Under the pieces are notes generated by a model, which ran no database searches, was not told where the DNA came from, and saw only the letters and a list, made by a program, of their open reading frames with translations. Made by a program: the position numbers and the translations under genes. A stretch of 64,000 bases of DNA from Rhodoferax sp. AJA081-3 (GTDB lineage: Bacteria > Pseudomonadota > Gammaproteobacteria > Burkholderiales > Burkholderiaceae_C), in the NCBI RefSeq assembly GCF_017798165.1, contig NZ_CP059068.1, positions 1,612,001 through 1,676,000 on the forward strand, given 5' to 3'. This document shows positions 6,491 through 14,584 of the stretch, piece after piece. The number at the start of each line of letters is the position of its first letter. The first letter of the stretch is position 1.

Positions 6491-8679
6491 GTGGACTCCT
6501 TCGGGTCGGTGATGTCGTCTTGGTAAACCCACACATCCGGGTTCTCAACGGGCATTGCAGCACCGGATTGCGGGCATTTGTAGTGGGTGGGAAGCACTGC
6601 GAGCGCCCGAATAGGCAGCTCGCCAGTGAGCGGGTCAGGCGTGTCGCCCGGCATGTTCAGGACCATGCCTTCGACGCACAAATAGCCGAACTTGCTGCGG
6701 CCACAGGACGGCAGACCGTAGTCCTTGCCATTGCGGAAATACTTGATGTAGCCCTGGGTGGACAGGACCGAGAGACGCTCGCGAATGGTGCGCTCGCCGC
6801 CAAGACCTGCCTTGCCCTCGAAGGTCTCTGCGAATTGATTGCCGGTGTAGCCGCGACCCTGAGCTGCCTCCTCAAACAGGATCTGCAAAATGGCATCCCG
6901 TTTGCGGCGGCGCTCTGCGTCAAGGCGCTCACCGTACTCCTTCAGGACCAGACGATCATTGACATCGACTTGTCGCCATTCATCGTCAACCTTGTCAACA
7001 AACTTGTTGGGAATGGCAGCACCGTTGCGCAGCTCATAAATCAATTGCCGAGTGGTGCGCGCCTCGTCGGGACGCTGCAGCAACATGCCAGTGGAGTAAT
7101 AGCCGCGCAAACTTCCTGCCCCGGCAAGCGCCTGAAACGGGTCCTCTTCGAACTGTTTTTTGGAGAGTTTCTTGGTGTGGTGAGCCAGAATCACACCCGC
7201 GTCGACATTGACCTCACGACGGATCCGATCCACCCGTTGCGACAGAAAGAACAGCATGGCACCGTTGTCGTTCTCGCCACCGGCATCGCCGCCATCAAAG
7301 ACATTGCGAATCGGGTCGATAACGATGATGTCGGGTGGCGGACCGCCAAAGGCCATCTGAATGGTTGGAATGATTTGGGCAAGACCCGCGTCGTTGAGCA
7401 GCGTTTGAAGCTGGGGAGTGGCCACAAAATTGACTCTGGCCAACAAAAGTGCGGGTTCTGACAGTCGGATCTTTTTGGCACGTTCGCGCAGGTAGTGGTA
7501 TTGCACTTCGGCTTGCAGATAGAACACCCGCAGTGGCCGTGCTGGTGTCATGCCCAAAAACGGCTGCCCTGCCGACATGTGGGTTAGCCATGCCAGCAAA
7601 AAGTCACTCTTGCCGACCTTGGGCGCTCCGCCGAATACCAGCATCCCACCAGGAGTCACTACCCGGGGAGCAATGAGATCATCTGGCAAGGGCGTATCGT
7701 CATCCAGCAGCTGACCGAGGGTGAAACTTGGCAGCAAAGGGGTGGCTGCCTTGACGACCCTGCGCTCGCCGTCTCCGATGAACGCTTTGCAATCAAACCC
7801 TTCTGCCAAACCGTCTGCAGCATCCCACTTGGCGGGCTTGTCAGTCGGTGGGACCAGGATCGCCACGGAATTGCATCCTGCAAGTGCACAGGCCTTGGCC
7901 GCGTTCTCTGCATACTCCCAACCCGGTGAATCCCGGTCTGGCCAGATCAGGACATCCTTACCTCTGAGCGGACTCCAGTCTGTCTTGTCGATAGGAGCCT
8001 TGGCCCCATTCATGGCCGTCGTGGCGACAATGCCCAGGCCAATCAAGGCGTCGGCACATTTCTCGCCCTCTACCAACACAATTGCGCGTGAGGTTGATAC
8101 GGTTGGCAGGTTGTAGATAGGTCGGGGGTCGGGCGCGCGCCACATACGGGCACGCACGTCCCAAGGGCGAAACTCCTTGCCGGTTGGCGGGTCATACCGG
8201 TAGACACACGCAATGAGTTCGCCCTGGGCCGTGCAGTAGTCCCACTTGGCGGTATATGGCCCCAACTCATCTATCGGCACAGTGCGCGTGTCGCGCATGA
8301 CGGGTCGGACGATGGGTGGTGCAAAACCCAGCCATTGCCGGATCTCATCGACAACCCGCGGAAAGTCATGACGCGCTGACAAGCCTTGGGACATCGCCCA
8401 AAGGTCAAGGACATCACCACCGTCCTCCGTCGAGAAGTCCTTCCACAACCCGCGTCTGGAACCATCCAGTTCGACCACCATGCTTTTGCCTGGTGTGCCG
8501 TCGACATCACCAATGTAGAACTTGCTGCCTCTTATCCGCCCCTGCGGAAACAGGTAGTGGAGAACGGATTCGAGTCGATCTAGCAGCGCTGCCCGCAGCG
8601 TCTCAGTATCGGCAGCCAGGTCGTCGCGCTGCTCAGGAGCGTTGTTGTAGTCCAACCAGACAATGTTGTCCTGGGTCAT
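6487..8679 (-). CDS. Phage primase-helicase (TOPRIM plus RepA-like ATPase)
   Basis: A 730-aa replication protein starting MTQDNIVWLDYNN at 8679, where ATGA overlaps the nuclease stop. An N-terminal primase-like region (about 40-125) is followed by a TOPRIM domain (VLVEGEKCAD at 201-210, WPDRD at 246-250). A RecA-fold hexameric helicase domain comes next (Walker A GAPKVGKS at 351-358, Walker B-type IIVIDPIRN at about 445, then VILAHHTKK). A winged-helix-like C-terminus (about 600-660) ends the protein. It is predicted to prime and unwind at the element's own origin, which would fit the repeat array immediately downstream. The frame is open to 8850, but that extension overlaps the neighbour and is not family-like. 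Confidence 0.85.
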   Translation of the reverse strand: MTQDNIVWLDYNNAPEQRDDLAADTETLRAALLDRLESVLHYLFPQGRIRGSKFYIGDVDGTPGKSMVVELDGSRRGLWKDFSTEDGGDVLDLWAMSQGLSARHDFPRVVDEIRQWLGFAPPIVRPVMRDTRTVPIDELGPYTAKWDYCTAQGELIACVYRYDPPTGKEFRPWDVRARMWRAPDPRPIYNLPTVSTSRAIVLVEGEKCADALIGLGIVATTAMNGAKAPIDKTDWSPLRGKDVLIWPDRDSPGWEYAENAAKACALAGCNSVAILVPPTDKPAKWDAADGLAEGFDCKAFIGDGERRVVKAATPLLPSFTLGQLLDDDTPLPDDLIAPRVVTPGGMLVFGGAPKVGKSDFLLAWLTHMSAGQPFLGMTPARPLRVFYLQAEVQYHYLRERAKKIRLSEPALLLARVNFVATPQLQTLLNDAGLAQIIPTIQMAFGGPPPDIIVIDPIRNVFDGGDAGGENDNGAMLFFLSQRVDRIRREVNVDAGVILAHHTKKLSKKQFEEDPFQALAGAGSLRGYYSTGMLLQRPDEARTTRQLIYELRNGAAIPNKFVDKVDDEWRQVDVNDRLVLKEYGERLDAERRRKRDAILQILFEEAAQGRGYTGNQFAETFEGKAGLGGERTIRERLSVLSTQGYIKYFRNGKDYGLPSCGRSKFGYLCVEGMVLNMPGDTPDPLTGELPIRALAVLPTHYKCPQSGAAMPVENPDVWVYQDDITDPKEST

Positions 8680-9443
8680 GCACCACTCCAGCACCGATCC
8701 TGCCAAGCGCAGAACTTGCACTCCAGATGGGTCGGCGTAGTGGTATGGCGTGCGAGCGTCTCCCCCACAGCTGTGGCGGTAATCACCCGCACTCCGCGAT
8801 CTGACATGCGCTGCGCCAGCCCGCCGTCGAAAGGCAATAACTCGAACCAAAGCTCCTGGGTGTCCTTGTTGATCGCAGTGAACAGCGCCGGGTTACTTGC
8901 AACGCCGGGTACCGATGCCTCCATGTAGGCCTGGTAAATGGCCACTTGAGCCGCATAGATGGGTTTCGACTTAGCCACGCCTTGTTTGACGGTATCCCGC
9001 CAGGACTTGTCATTCATGGTTTTGAACTCCCAGATGGCCGGGTAAGCCATGCCGAAATCCCCAAGAACCGGAGGACCGCCATTCAGGATGCCGTCGACGT
9101 GACCCTGAATCCGGTCACCCGCCACAGAGAAGCCAAACTGACCACCTTGTGCCTTACGGGTATACAAGTCGAACCCTGCCAGCTTGAGCCAACGGATTGC
9201 CAAGTCCTCCAGGGTGTGCCCGACTTCAAATATGCGCAGCAGACGGCCGGAAAACTCACGATTGACGTCTACAGGCGTCCTTGTGTACTCATATTGAAGC
9301 GCGCGCTCACAGGCCACGCCGAGTCGGGACGCGCCCAGGTAATTGCGCGGCACCTGGCTCTCGCGTTCCCGCGCCAATCCCATATCGATCAACGCGCTGA
9401 TCTGTTCATCAAGCTTGGGGCGGTGATTGAAGTCCAACGTCAC
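8676..9443 (-). CDS. PD-(D/E)XK nuclease, Cas4/RecB-like
   Basis: A 255-aa protein with the exonuclease core GHVDG (D117) and IWEFKTM (E139, K141), then a helix with Y-A-A-Q-V-A-I-Y-Q. Cysteine C45 and a C-terminal C-x2-C-x5-C (CKFCAWQDRC) match the iron-sulfur cluster ligands of Cas4/AddB-type nucleases. Such enzymes resect DNA ends in phage recombination. It is encoded between the zinc-finger protein and the primase-helicase with 4-base overlaps at both ends. The protein is of usual length for phage exonucleases of this family. Confidence 0.85.
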   Translation of the reverse strand: MTLDFNHRPKLDEQISALIDMGLARERESQVPRNYLGASRLGVACERALQYEYTRTPVDVNREFSGRLLRIFEVGHTLEDLAIRWLKLAGFDLYTRKAQGGQFGFSVAGDRIQGHVDGILNGGPPVLGDFGMAYPAIWEFKTMNDKSWRDTVKQGVAKSKPIYAAQVAIYQAYMEASVPGVASNPALFTAINKDTQELWFELLPFDGGLAQRMSDRGVRVITATAVGETLARHTTTPTHLECKFCAWQDRCWSGA

Positions 9444-9862
9444 ATTGCACCCCTTATTTCCGCAGTCGTCTGCTGCTGCGCGATGCGCTGCTCCAGAAAC
9501 GTGCGGTCTCGGGCTGCCATGCGCTCATGCTCCGCGAGCATGTGCGCCTGATATGCCGAGACCACTACATCGACCAGAGTCAAGACTTCCTCGCGGCTGT
9601 AATCCGCCAGAGGTCGCGTCATACCAATTTCCCCAACATACTCACCCAATGGTGAGAGACAGGATCGCATCGCGGCGATTTCCATTTCCGTGGGATCAAT
9701 CATGTGTCCCTCCGTTTTGTTCATGATTTGAGAAAAGGCGTTCTGGCACGCCATAGAACAGAACACCCACCGGTCCGAATACCTGCCTGGATCGCTGCGG
9801 CGCAAGCGGGCGTTAAACCAGCCCAGCCCCTTGGCCTGGCGACTGCAGACAGCGCATTTCAA
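9440..9862 (-). CDS. Zinc-finger protein with DUF6511-like domain
   Basis: A 140-aa protein. The N-terminus has two cysteine pairs, MKCAVC and WVFCSMAC, making a probable treble-clef or FCS-like zinc finger. From about residue 55 the sequence MIDPTEMEIAAMRSCLSPLG followed by EYVGEIGMTRPLADYSREEV matches the DUF6511 pattern known from phage replication modules (from memory). Its role is not established. It overlaps both neighbours by 4 bases, so it is translated together with the helicase and nuclease and is likely part of the same recombination and replication set. Confidence 0.72.
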   Translation of the reverse strand: MKCAVCSRQAKGLGWFNARLRRSDPGRYSDRWVFCSMACQNAFSQIMNKTEGHMIDPTEMEIAAMRSCLSPLGEYVGEIGMTRPLADYSREEVLTLVDVVVSAYQAHMLAEHERMAARDRTFLEQRIAQQQTTAEIRGAM

Positions 9863-11532
9863 GCTGCCTCCCGGTAGTTGTCGTTGGCAGCGACGACCAG
9901 GCGTTGGATCTGTGCCTTGTTGAACTGAAAGGAGAGCAGCGCCGATGCCTGATATCGGGTCAGGCCAAAGTCGGCACGCATCGGCTCGGGCAGAAAGCGC
10001 AGTTGCTTTTCAGTGGGCGGCTCGTTGAGCCAGCGCCGCGTCTTGTGAGCGGAATCCTCCGACTCATGGTCGTTAAGCCAATCGTCGGCCTTAGCCATGC
10101 ACACAGTACGCTCGCCAACTGCCAATAGATGGGTACCCATGCCTTGACCGCCACCCACTGCATGCCAGCGACCAGCCAGGAAAAACACACCACCCCAAGC
10201 TGTGAATCCGGTGGCCATCAGTGCGTCGTCACAGCCAAAAAGGTCACACCAGCGAAAGTTGGAGCGCTTGAGCAAATCGATTTCACTCATCACGAAGTCG
10301 CTCAAAACACCGCCATCCTGCGGCTGACGCTCCCATGTATGGCCACAAAACGGACACTCCATGACCGCCAAGGGAACAACGGCACCACATTCCGGGCAAT
10401 CTTTGGTTAGGGCCTCACCATCGTGCTGGTGGCCATCCAAGTTGACATCCTGCTCCAGTGCGCCATGCATGAGGCTGGCCGTACCAAAGTCGAGCACGAT
10501 GCAGTCTGTCTTGATGACGTGCGGATGTTCCTCGGGGTCCACTGTGCGCAGGCCCCGGCCCACCATCTGAATGAAGGTGGATTTGTAGGAGCTTGGCCGC
10601 AGCAACACAACACAGGCGGTTGGTGTGAAGTCATAGCCTTCGGTAAGGATGGCCACGTTGACTATGACCTGCGCATCGCCGCATTCGAAGCTGGCGATAC
10701 AGGCTTTGCGTTCGCTCTCTGGTAGATCGCCATGAATGACCACTGTGGGAACACCGGCCGCATTGAAGCCATTGCACACGCACTGGGCATGAGCGACGGT
10801 CGAACAAAACACGATGGTCTTGCGATCGCTGGCTTTTTCCTTCCAGTTCCTGATGACGGCATCGGTGATTAGGGTTTTGTTGAGAATGGACGCGACTTCG
10901 TCCATGTCAAAGTCCACTGCAGTGCGCCGCACCTTGCTCAACGCTTCCTGCGCGCCGACATCGATCACAAAAGTACGCGGCGGAACCAGGTGCCCGCTTG
11001 CAATCATCTCGGCCAGAGTGATCTGATCTGCAAGATTGGAAAACACATCACGAAGACCCTGACCATCGCCCCGGTTCGGAGTAGCAGTCAGGCCGCAGAT
11101 AGCAGCATCCGGATTGCGGCTTTGCACCTTGTCGATCACTGCTCGGTAGCTGGGCGATGACGCGTGATGCGCTTCGTCAATCACCAGCAGGTCCAGAGTC
11201 GGAATCTGGTCCAGATTTGCACCCTTTGAAAGGGTCTGCACCATGGCAAAGGTGGCCCTGCCGGACCAGGATTTCTCGTTGGCATCGACCACCGAAGTGG
11301 TCAGGCTTGGATTTACACGAGAAAACTTGGTCCGGTTTTGACCAGTGAGCTCGGTGCGGTGTGCGAGGATGCACGCTTTAGCGTCCGGCTCGGCCAACAC
11401 ACTGCCAGCCACCGCCGACAGCATGATGGTCTTGCCAGAGCCAGTGGGAGCAACAGCCAGCGTGTTGCCATACTGGCGCAAGGCCGCCAGCGTGCGCTCA
11501 ACCAATTGGGTTTGACGGGGACGGAGCATCAT
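9859..11532 (-). CDS. DEAD/DEAH-box superfamily 2 helicase
   Basis: A 557-aa helicase. Motif I APTGSGKT is at 28-35, DEAH at 119-122, and GLTATPNRGDG is motif III-like. The second RecA domain carries VVIHGDLPESER and QMVGRGLRT (motif VI). A zinc ribbon with C-P-E-C and C-P-F-C-G-H-T-W-E lies at about 375-395. The length and ribbon match phage- and plasmid-borne UvsW/RecG-like or type III restriction-like helicases. It is expected to remodel forks or D-loops with the nuclease and resolvase of the same operon. The start at 11532 is followed by a second ATG codon; which one is used is not certain. Confidence 0.87.
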   Translation of the reverse strand: MMLRPRQTQLVERTLAALRQYGNTLAVAPTGSGKTIMLSAVAGSVLAEPDAKACILAHRTELTGQNRTKFSRVNPSLTTSVVDANEKSWSGRATFAMVQTLSKGANLDQIPTLDLLVIDEAHHASSPSYRAVIDKVQSRNPDAAICGLTATPNRGDGQGLRDVFSNLADQITLAEMIASGHLVPPRTFVIDVGAQEALSKVRRTAVDFDMDEVASILNKTLITDAVIRNWKEKASDRKTIVFCSTVAHAQCVCNGFNAAGVPTVVIHGDLPESERKACIASFECGDAQVIVNVAILTEGYDFTPTACVVLLRPSSYKSTFIQMVGRGLRTVDPEEHPHVIKTDCIVLDFGTASLMHGALEQDVNLDGHQHDGEALTKDCPECGAVVPLAVMECPFCGHTWERQPQDGGVLSDFVMSEIDLLKRSNFRWCDLFGCDDALMATGFTAWGGVFFLAGRWHAVGGGQGMGTHLLAVGERTVCMAKADDWLNDHESEDSAHKTRRWLNEPPTEKQLRFLPEPMRADFGLTRYQASALLSFQFNKAQIQRLVVAANDNYREAA

Positions 11533-11544
11533 GGCGGCGGCTCC

Positions 11545-12153
11545 TTACTGCGCCCAGCTGGGGCGACCCGGCACTGGCGAGCGACCGGTAGCCTGCGCAT
11601 AGGCGTTCGGGGCCGGTGATGCCTGCGATGGCGGTGCAGACGGCTGGCGTGCGGCGCCCATGAGTGCGGCGTAGTCCTTATGGTCTGGCGTGACTGCTGA
11701 CTTGATGACGCTCTTGTCCTGGCCGTTCTGGTCCTTATCCCAATCGACTTTGCCGAGAAATTCAATGCCTTCCAGGTCCGAGAAACCACTGATACGGCGC
11801 GCGTTTTGTGCAGCAGGACTGCTGTCGCCTGGGTGGATGCCGCGCGCAGAATTGAGAATGGCCTTCACGAAGGTGCGACCCATGTTGGCCCACTCTGGGC
11901 CCTTGGGGCTGTGCAGGCCAATGAGGGACCACATCTTGCGACGCGCATATTCACCCTCCATCACCACAAATTCGCAGTTCAGATAGACGGAACCAGTGTT
12001 GATGTTGCGCGTGGCAAAACCACCAGTCCAGCCTTGGGTCGCGTCGTCGTGACCGCCGGGTTTGATGGTCATGCGCACACGCACGACAGTGCCTTTTGGG
12101 ATCAGGTCGAACGAAGTTTGTTCGGATGCGGAATTGAAATCGAAGTAGGTCAT
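11545..12153 (-). CDS. Phage early protein, probable single-strand-binding role
   Basis: A 202-aa protein beginning MTYFDFNSASEQTSFDLIPK. A beta-rich half (about 20-110, with VRMTIKPGG and YLNCEFVVMEGEYARRKMW) is followed by a helix and a disordered A/S/P-rich tail ending in an aromatic-basic segment (G-R-P-S-W-A-Q). The architecture (OB-like body plus flexible tail) and its place between a Sak4-like ATPase and a helicase suggest a single-strand DNA-binding protein. I recall similar phage proteins without a firm name, so the function is an inference. Confidence 0.62.
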   Translation of the reverse strand: MTYFDFNSASEQTSFDLIPKGTVVRVRMTIKPGGHDDATQGWTGGFATRNINTGSVYLNCEFVVMEGEYARRKMWSLIGLHSPKGPEWANMGRTFVKAILNSARGIHPGDSSPAAQNARRISGFSDLEGIEFLGKVDWDKDQNGQDKSVIKSAVTPDHKDYAALMGAARQPSAPPSQASPAPNAYAQATGRSPVPGRPSWAQ

Positions 12154-12155
12154 GA

Positions 12156-13049
12156 TCAGATCTCCTGAGTTGCAATGGATTCGGGGATGGCGGGAGCACC
12201 AGCGGTACTGGCAGAAATGGGGCGCGCAAAGGCAAGTCGCTCGCTGGCGGGCTTGGCGGGGCCAGCGATCTTTTCCATGAGGCGACCCAGGTGCGGCTCC
12301 TCAATGGCATCGAGTCGACCGGAACGGTCCTTGGCTGGGTATCCCCAGGTGTTGAGCGTGTGGCAGACGAATGCCCGGTAGTTCACTCCGTCGTCCCCCT
12401 TGACCTCAGCCAAGGTGACGACCTCATCAACAATTCCTGGCAACTCCAGACCGGTCTTCGAGCCGTCGATCTGCAAAGAGAAAATACGGCGATTGAAATC
12501 GTCCAGTGACTCATTGAGGATGCCGACAAACCAGACGTTCTTGCGACGGGTGTGTTGCAGATGCGTGAGCCAGGCAATCATTTCCTGGCCCATCAAGCCG
12601 TAGGCACCACGGCTGTCGGGCTTGCCAGTCTTCTCGGAGTACGCCTGAGGCTGTCCCTTGCTCCACTGCAGGCACAGACGACCGGCGACGGTGATCGAGT
12701 CCACAAATACTGTGTCGTATTTGTCCAAATCTGTGGGTTCGCCAAAGCGTGTGCAAACCGCATCGAAATGCGCTTTGCTGTAAGGCTGGTCATCGCGCAA
12801 CGCTGGGTTAGGACCACCAATGAAGACAGCGAAATCACGGCATTCCTGCCATGTGCGTGGACGGATGGTGTCGCCCGCCCAACCCTCGACCGCCAAGTCA
12901 CCTGCTTCCAGGTCAAAGAACAAGGTGGCTGTAGCTTTCAGTGTCCAAAGCTGAGACGTCTTGCCTATGCCGCTTTTGCCAACGAGCACGCCCTTGACGC
13001 CACGCTGCTCAGCAAGGCGCTGGTCCGCAGTAATGATGGGGAGTTTCAT
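12156..13049 (-). CDS. Sak4-like phage recombination ATPase
   Basis: A 297-aa ATP-binding protein. Walker A VLVGKSGIGKTSQL is at about 21-34. ATLFFDLEAGDLAVEGW follows, and the Walker B-like YDTVFVDSITVAGRLCLQW is in the middle. The C-terminus is A/P-rich. The pattern corresponds to RecA-fold single-strand annealing or recombination ATPases of phages (Sak4 and AAA_24 type). The gene lies directly before the putative single-strand-binding gene, the usual partner of Sak4 proteins. It overlaps its upstream neighbour by 4 bases. Confidence 0.8.
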   Translation of the reverse strand: MKLPIITADQRLAEQRGVKGVLVGKSGIGKTSQLWTLKATATLFFDLEAGDLAVEGWAGDTIRPRTWQECRDFAVFIGGPNPALRDDQPYSKAHFDAVCTRFGEPTDLDKYDTVFVDSITVAGRLCLQWSKGQPQAYSEKTGKPDSRGAYGLMGQEMIAWLTHLQHTRRKNVWFVGILNESLDDFNRRIFSLQIDGSKTGLELPGIVDEVVTLAEVKGDDGVNYRAFVCHTLNTWGYPAKDRSGRLDAIEEPHLGRLMEKIAGPAKPASERLAFARPISASTAGAPAIPESIATQEI

Positions 13050-13429
13050 TTGCGCAACTCCTCATCAGACAGGGACGCAAAAGCATCTGCAACCGTCGTG
13101 GTGCCAAGTGCACCGCGTTTGCGCGCTGCCTCGTACAGTTCTTTCAAGGCTCCCGAGCGGCGAATGATTGCGCTGCATTCAGCTTCGGTACCCTGGATGG
13201 CAAATGCAATGTCATCAATCGTCGCATCAGTCAGATTACGAATCACTTCGTCGGGACGGGTTGTGCCATTCGCGGGAATGCGTACAGAATCGGGCAAAGC
13301 TACCGAATGAAACGACAGGTGCTTGCGCAGCCGTGACATCAGCGACTTCGGTGCGCTCGGCGCGAGAACGAGGGGCTTGGGGCCGGAAACCTTTGCGGCG
13401 GTCGGTTTTTTGAAACTTGGAAACTTCAT
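13046..13429 (-). CDS. Hypothetical phage early protein (127 aa)
   Basis: No recognised family. The N-terminal 35 residues are basic and P/A/K-rich (F-K-K-P-T-A-A-K-V), probably disordered. The remainder is helical with DEVIRNLTDATIDDIAFAIQ and SGALKELYEAARKRGALG. There is no signal or membrane segment. It is encoded between a 156-aa early protein and the Sak4-like ATPase with an ATGA overlap to the latter, so it is probably an accessory recombination or replication protein. Confidence 0.6.
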   Translation of the reverse strand: MKFPSFKKPTAAKVSGPKPLVLAPSAPKSLMSRLRKHLSFHSVALPDSVRIPANGTTRPDEVIRNLTDATIDDIAFAIQGTEAECSAIIRRSGALKELYEAARKRGALGTTTVADAFASLSDEELRK

Positions 13430-13434
13430 GGTGG

Positions 13435-13905
13435 TTACTCCTGAATGAGTGCGAGACGGAAGCTGGGCTTGCCAGTTTTGAGGGTGCGCGCCTGCACGAA
13501 GGCAGACTTGAGTGATTCAGGCCATGCGCCGAACTTGGTTTCGGACACGCGGTAGCTGATCTCCACGTACTGGACGGGGTCATCGCCATTGGCTGCAATG
13601 CGGCGAGTGATTTCTGCCAACTTGGACTGATCCCAGTCGACCTTCTTGGGCAGGTCGGCAGTGATACGCACACGACCATCGTCAAAATGGACAACGCCCG
13701 TGTCCTTGCCCGCTTCCAGGCGAAGACCATGCGCACGATCGGCGAACTTGAGCTCAATGGCGCGATCAACGTGATCAGCTTTTGCTTTGGCCGCAGTTAG
13801 CTGATCAGCGGCTTCGTTCTTGAGCTGGAACAGAACCTCACTGGAATGCGCTGCCAAATCTCCAGCGGGTGTGGCGATCGCCTGTTCAAGGGTCAGTTGG
13901 CTCAT
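13435..13905 (-). CDS. Conserved phage early protein (156 aa)
   Basis: An N-terminal coiled helix (about 20-60, with LFQLKNEAADQLTAAKAKAD) leads into a small beta region with K-D-T-G-V-V-H-F-D-D-G-R-V-R-I-T-A-D-L-P and a WDQSKLAEITRRIAANG helix. Similar proteins accompany AlpA-like regulators and recombination ATPases in phage early operons; I cannot name the family with certainty. It overlaps the regulator gene upstream by 4 bases. Confidence 0.62.
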   Translation of the reverse strand: MSQLTLEQAIATPAGDLAAHSSEVLFQLKNEAADQLTAAKAKADHVDRAIELKFADRAHGLRLEAGKDTGVVHFDDGRVRITADLPKKVDWDQSKLAEITRRIAANGDDPVQYVEISYRVSETKFGAWPESLKSAFVQARTLKTGKPSFRLALIQE

Positions 13906-14114
13906 GCTGCACCTCCTGCGTCTGCACGCTCAGAGGTACTCTTGCGCAGGCTGTTAGTCTCGAACGCTTCCACGTCCTCGACGCGGTACAGCACGCGCCC
14001 TTGCAGTTTCAAAAATACCGGTCCGATACCTTCGGTCCGCCAGCGTTCCAGTGTGGCTTCGCTAACGTCCCAACGGTCGGCCAGTTGGCGTTGGTTGAGG
14101 TGTTTGACACTCAC
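13902..14114 (-). CDS. AlpA/excisionase-like helix-turn-helix protein
   Basis: A 70-aa protein with a MerR/AlpA-type DNA-binding domain: LNQRQLADRWDVSEATLERW, then R-T-E-G-I-G-P-V-F-L-K-L and VLYRVEDVEAFE. The GTG start at 14114 is preceded by AAAGGA at about 8 bases, which decides the start. As the first gene of the 12-kb early operon it may regulate that operon or act as a recombination directionality factor for the serine recombinase. Both are inferences. Four GTGGGCAAA-type words lie 56-98 bases upstream. Confidence 0.78.
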   Translation of the reverse strand: MSVKHLNQRQLADRWDVSEATLERWRTEGIGPVFLKLQGRVLYRVEDVEAFETNSLRKSTSERADAGGAA

Positions 14115-14169
14115 GTTTTGGTCCTTTCATGTGATTGCTAAAACGTGCTGCCAGTTTCGAATTGGGGGG

Positions 14170-14212
14170 GTGGGCAAACCGGTGGGCAAAGTGGACAACC
14201 AGGGTGGGCAAA
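14170..14212. promoter_or_regulatory. GTGGGCAAA operator-like repeats
   Basis: Three exact copies of GTGGGCAAA (14170-14178, 14182-14190, 14204-14212) and one variant GTGGACAAC (14191-14199) occur in 43 bases in the same orientation. They lie between the terminator of the upstream gene and the first gene of the early operon, where its promoter must be. A regulator-binding array is likely; the protein is unknown. Confidence 0.5.
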
Positions 14213-14246
14213 TTCAGCAAATAGGCCTGGTGCAATCCAAACGGAC

Positions 14247-14276
14247 GAAAAAAAGCCCGGATGTTTAGTCCGGGCT
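14247..14276 (-). terminator. Intrinsic terminator of the DUF2188 transcript
   Basis: On the minus strand AGCCCGGA, a 7-base loop and TCCGGGCT form a perfect 8-bp stem (14254-14276) followed by seven T. It ends transcription coming from 14305-16793 and separates it from the early operon. Confidence 0.85.
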
Positions 14277-14304
14277 GTGTAGGAGAGTCTGGCCAGGGTG
14301 CTGG

Positions 14305-14529
14305 TCAGCCTTTCGGCGGATAAGGGTCGTTTCCGTAGCTATTGCGCTCGCGGATACGACCGTTTTCTCCATGAATCAAAACTTCACTTTTTTGATTCAT
14401 GGCGATTTCTCGTGCCGCGCGTTCAGCTTCTGACTGGGTGCGGTGATGCGAGGTGTCGCGACTATTTCCAGCGCCGCGAACAGCCCATTGGTCATCGCGG
14501 GGTACAACGTGTTGATTTTTTCCGGCCAT
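14305..14529 (-). CDS. DUF2188 domain protein
   Basis: A 74-aa protein with the compact DUF2188 pattern: HVVPRDDQWAVRGAGNSR, an A-E-R-A-A-R-E-I-A helix, then EVLIHGENGRIRERNSYGND ending in P-Y-P-P. This short alpha/beta domain is widespread in bacteria and mobile elements and has no established biochemical role. It is last in a three-gene minus-strand group with two unknown proteins upstream and is followed by a clear terminator. GAGGA precedes the ATG. Confidence 0.85.
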   Translation of the reverse strand: MAGKNQHVVPRDDQWAVRGAGNSRDTSHHRTQSEAERAAREIAMNQKSEVLIHGENGRIRERNSYGNDPYPPKG

Positions 14530-14584
14530 GGTGGGTCCTCATGAAGTTGGTCAATGCTTGGGGTATTTGGGGCTTACTCTCTGA

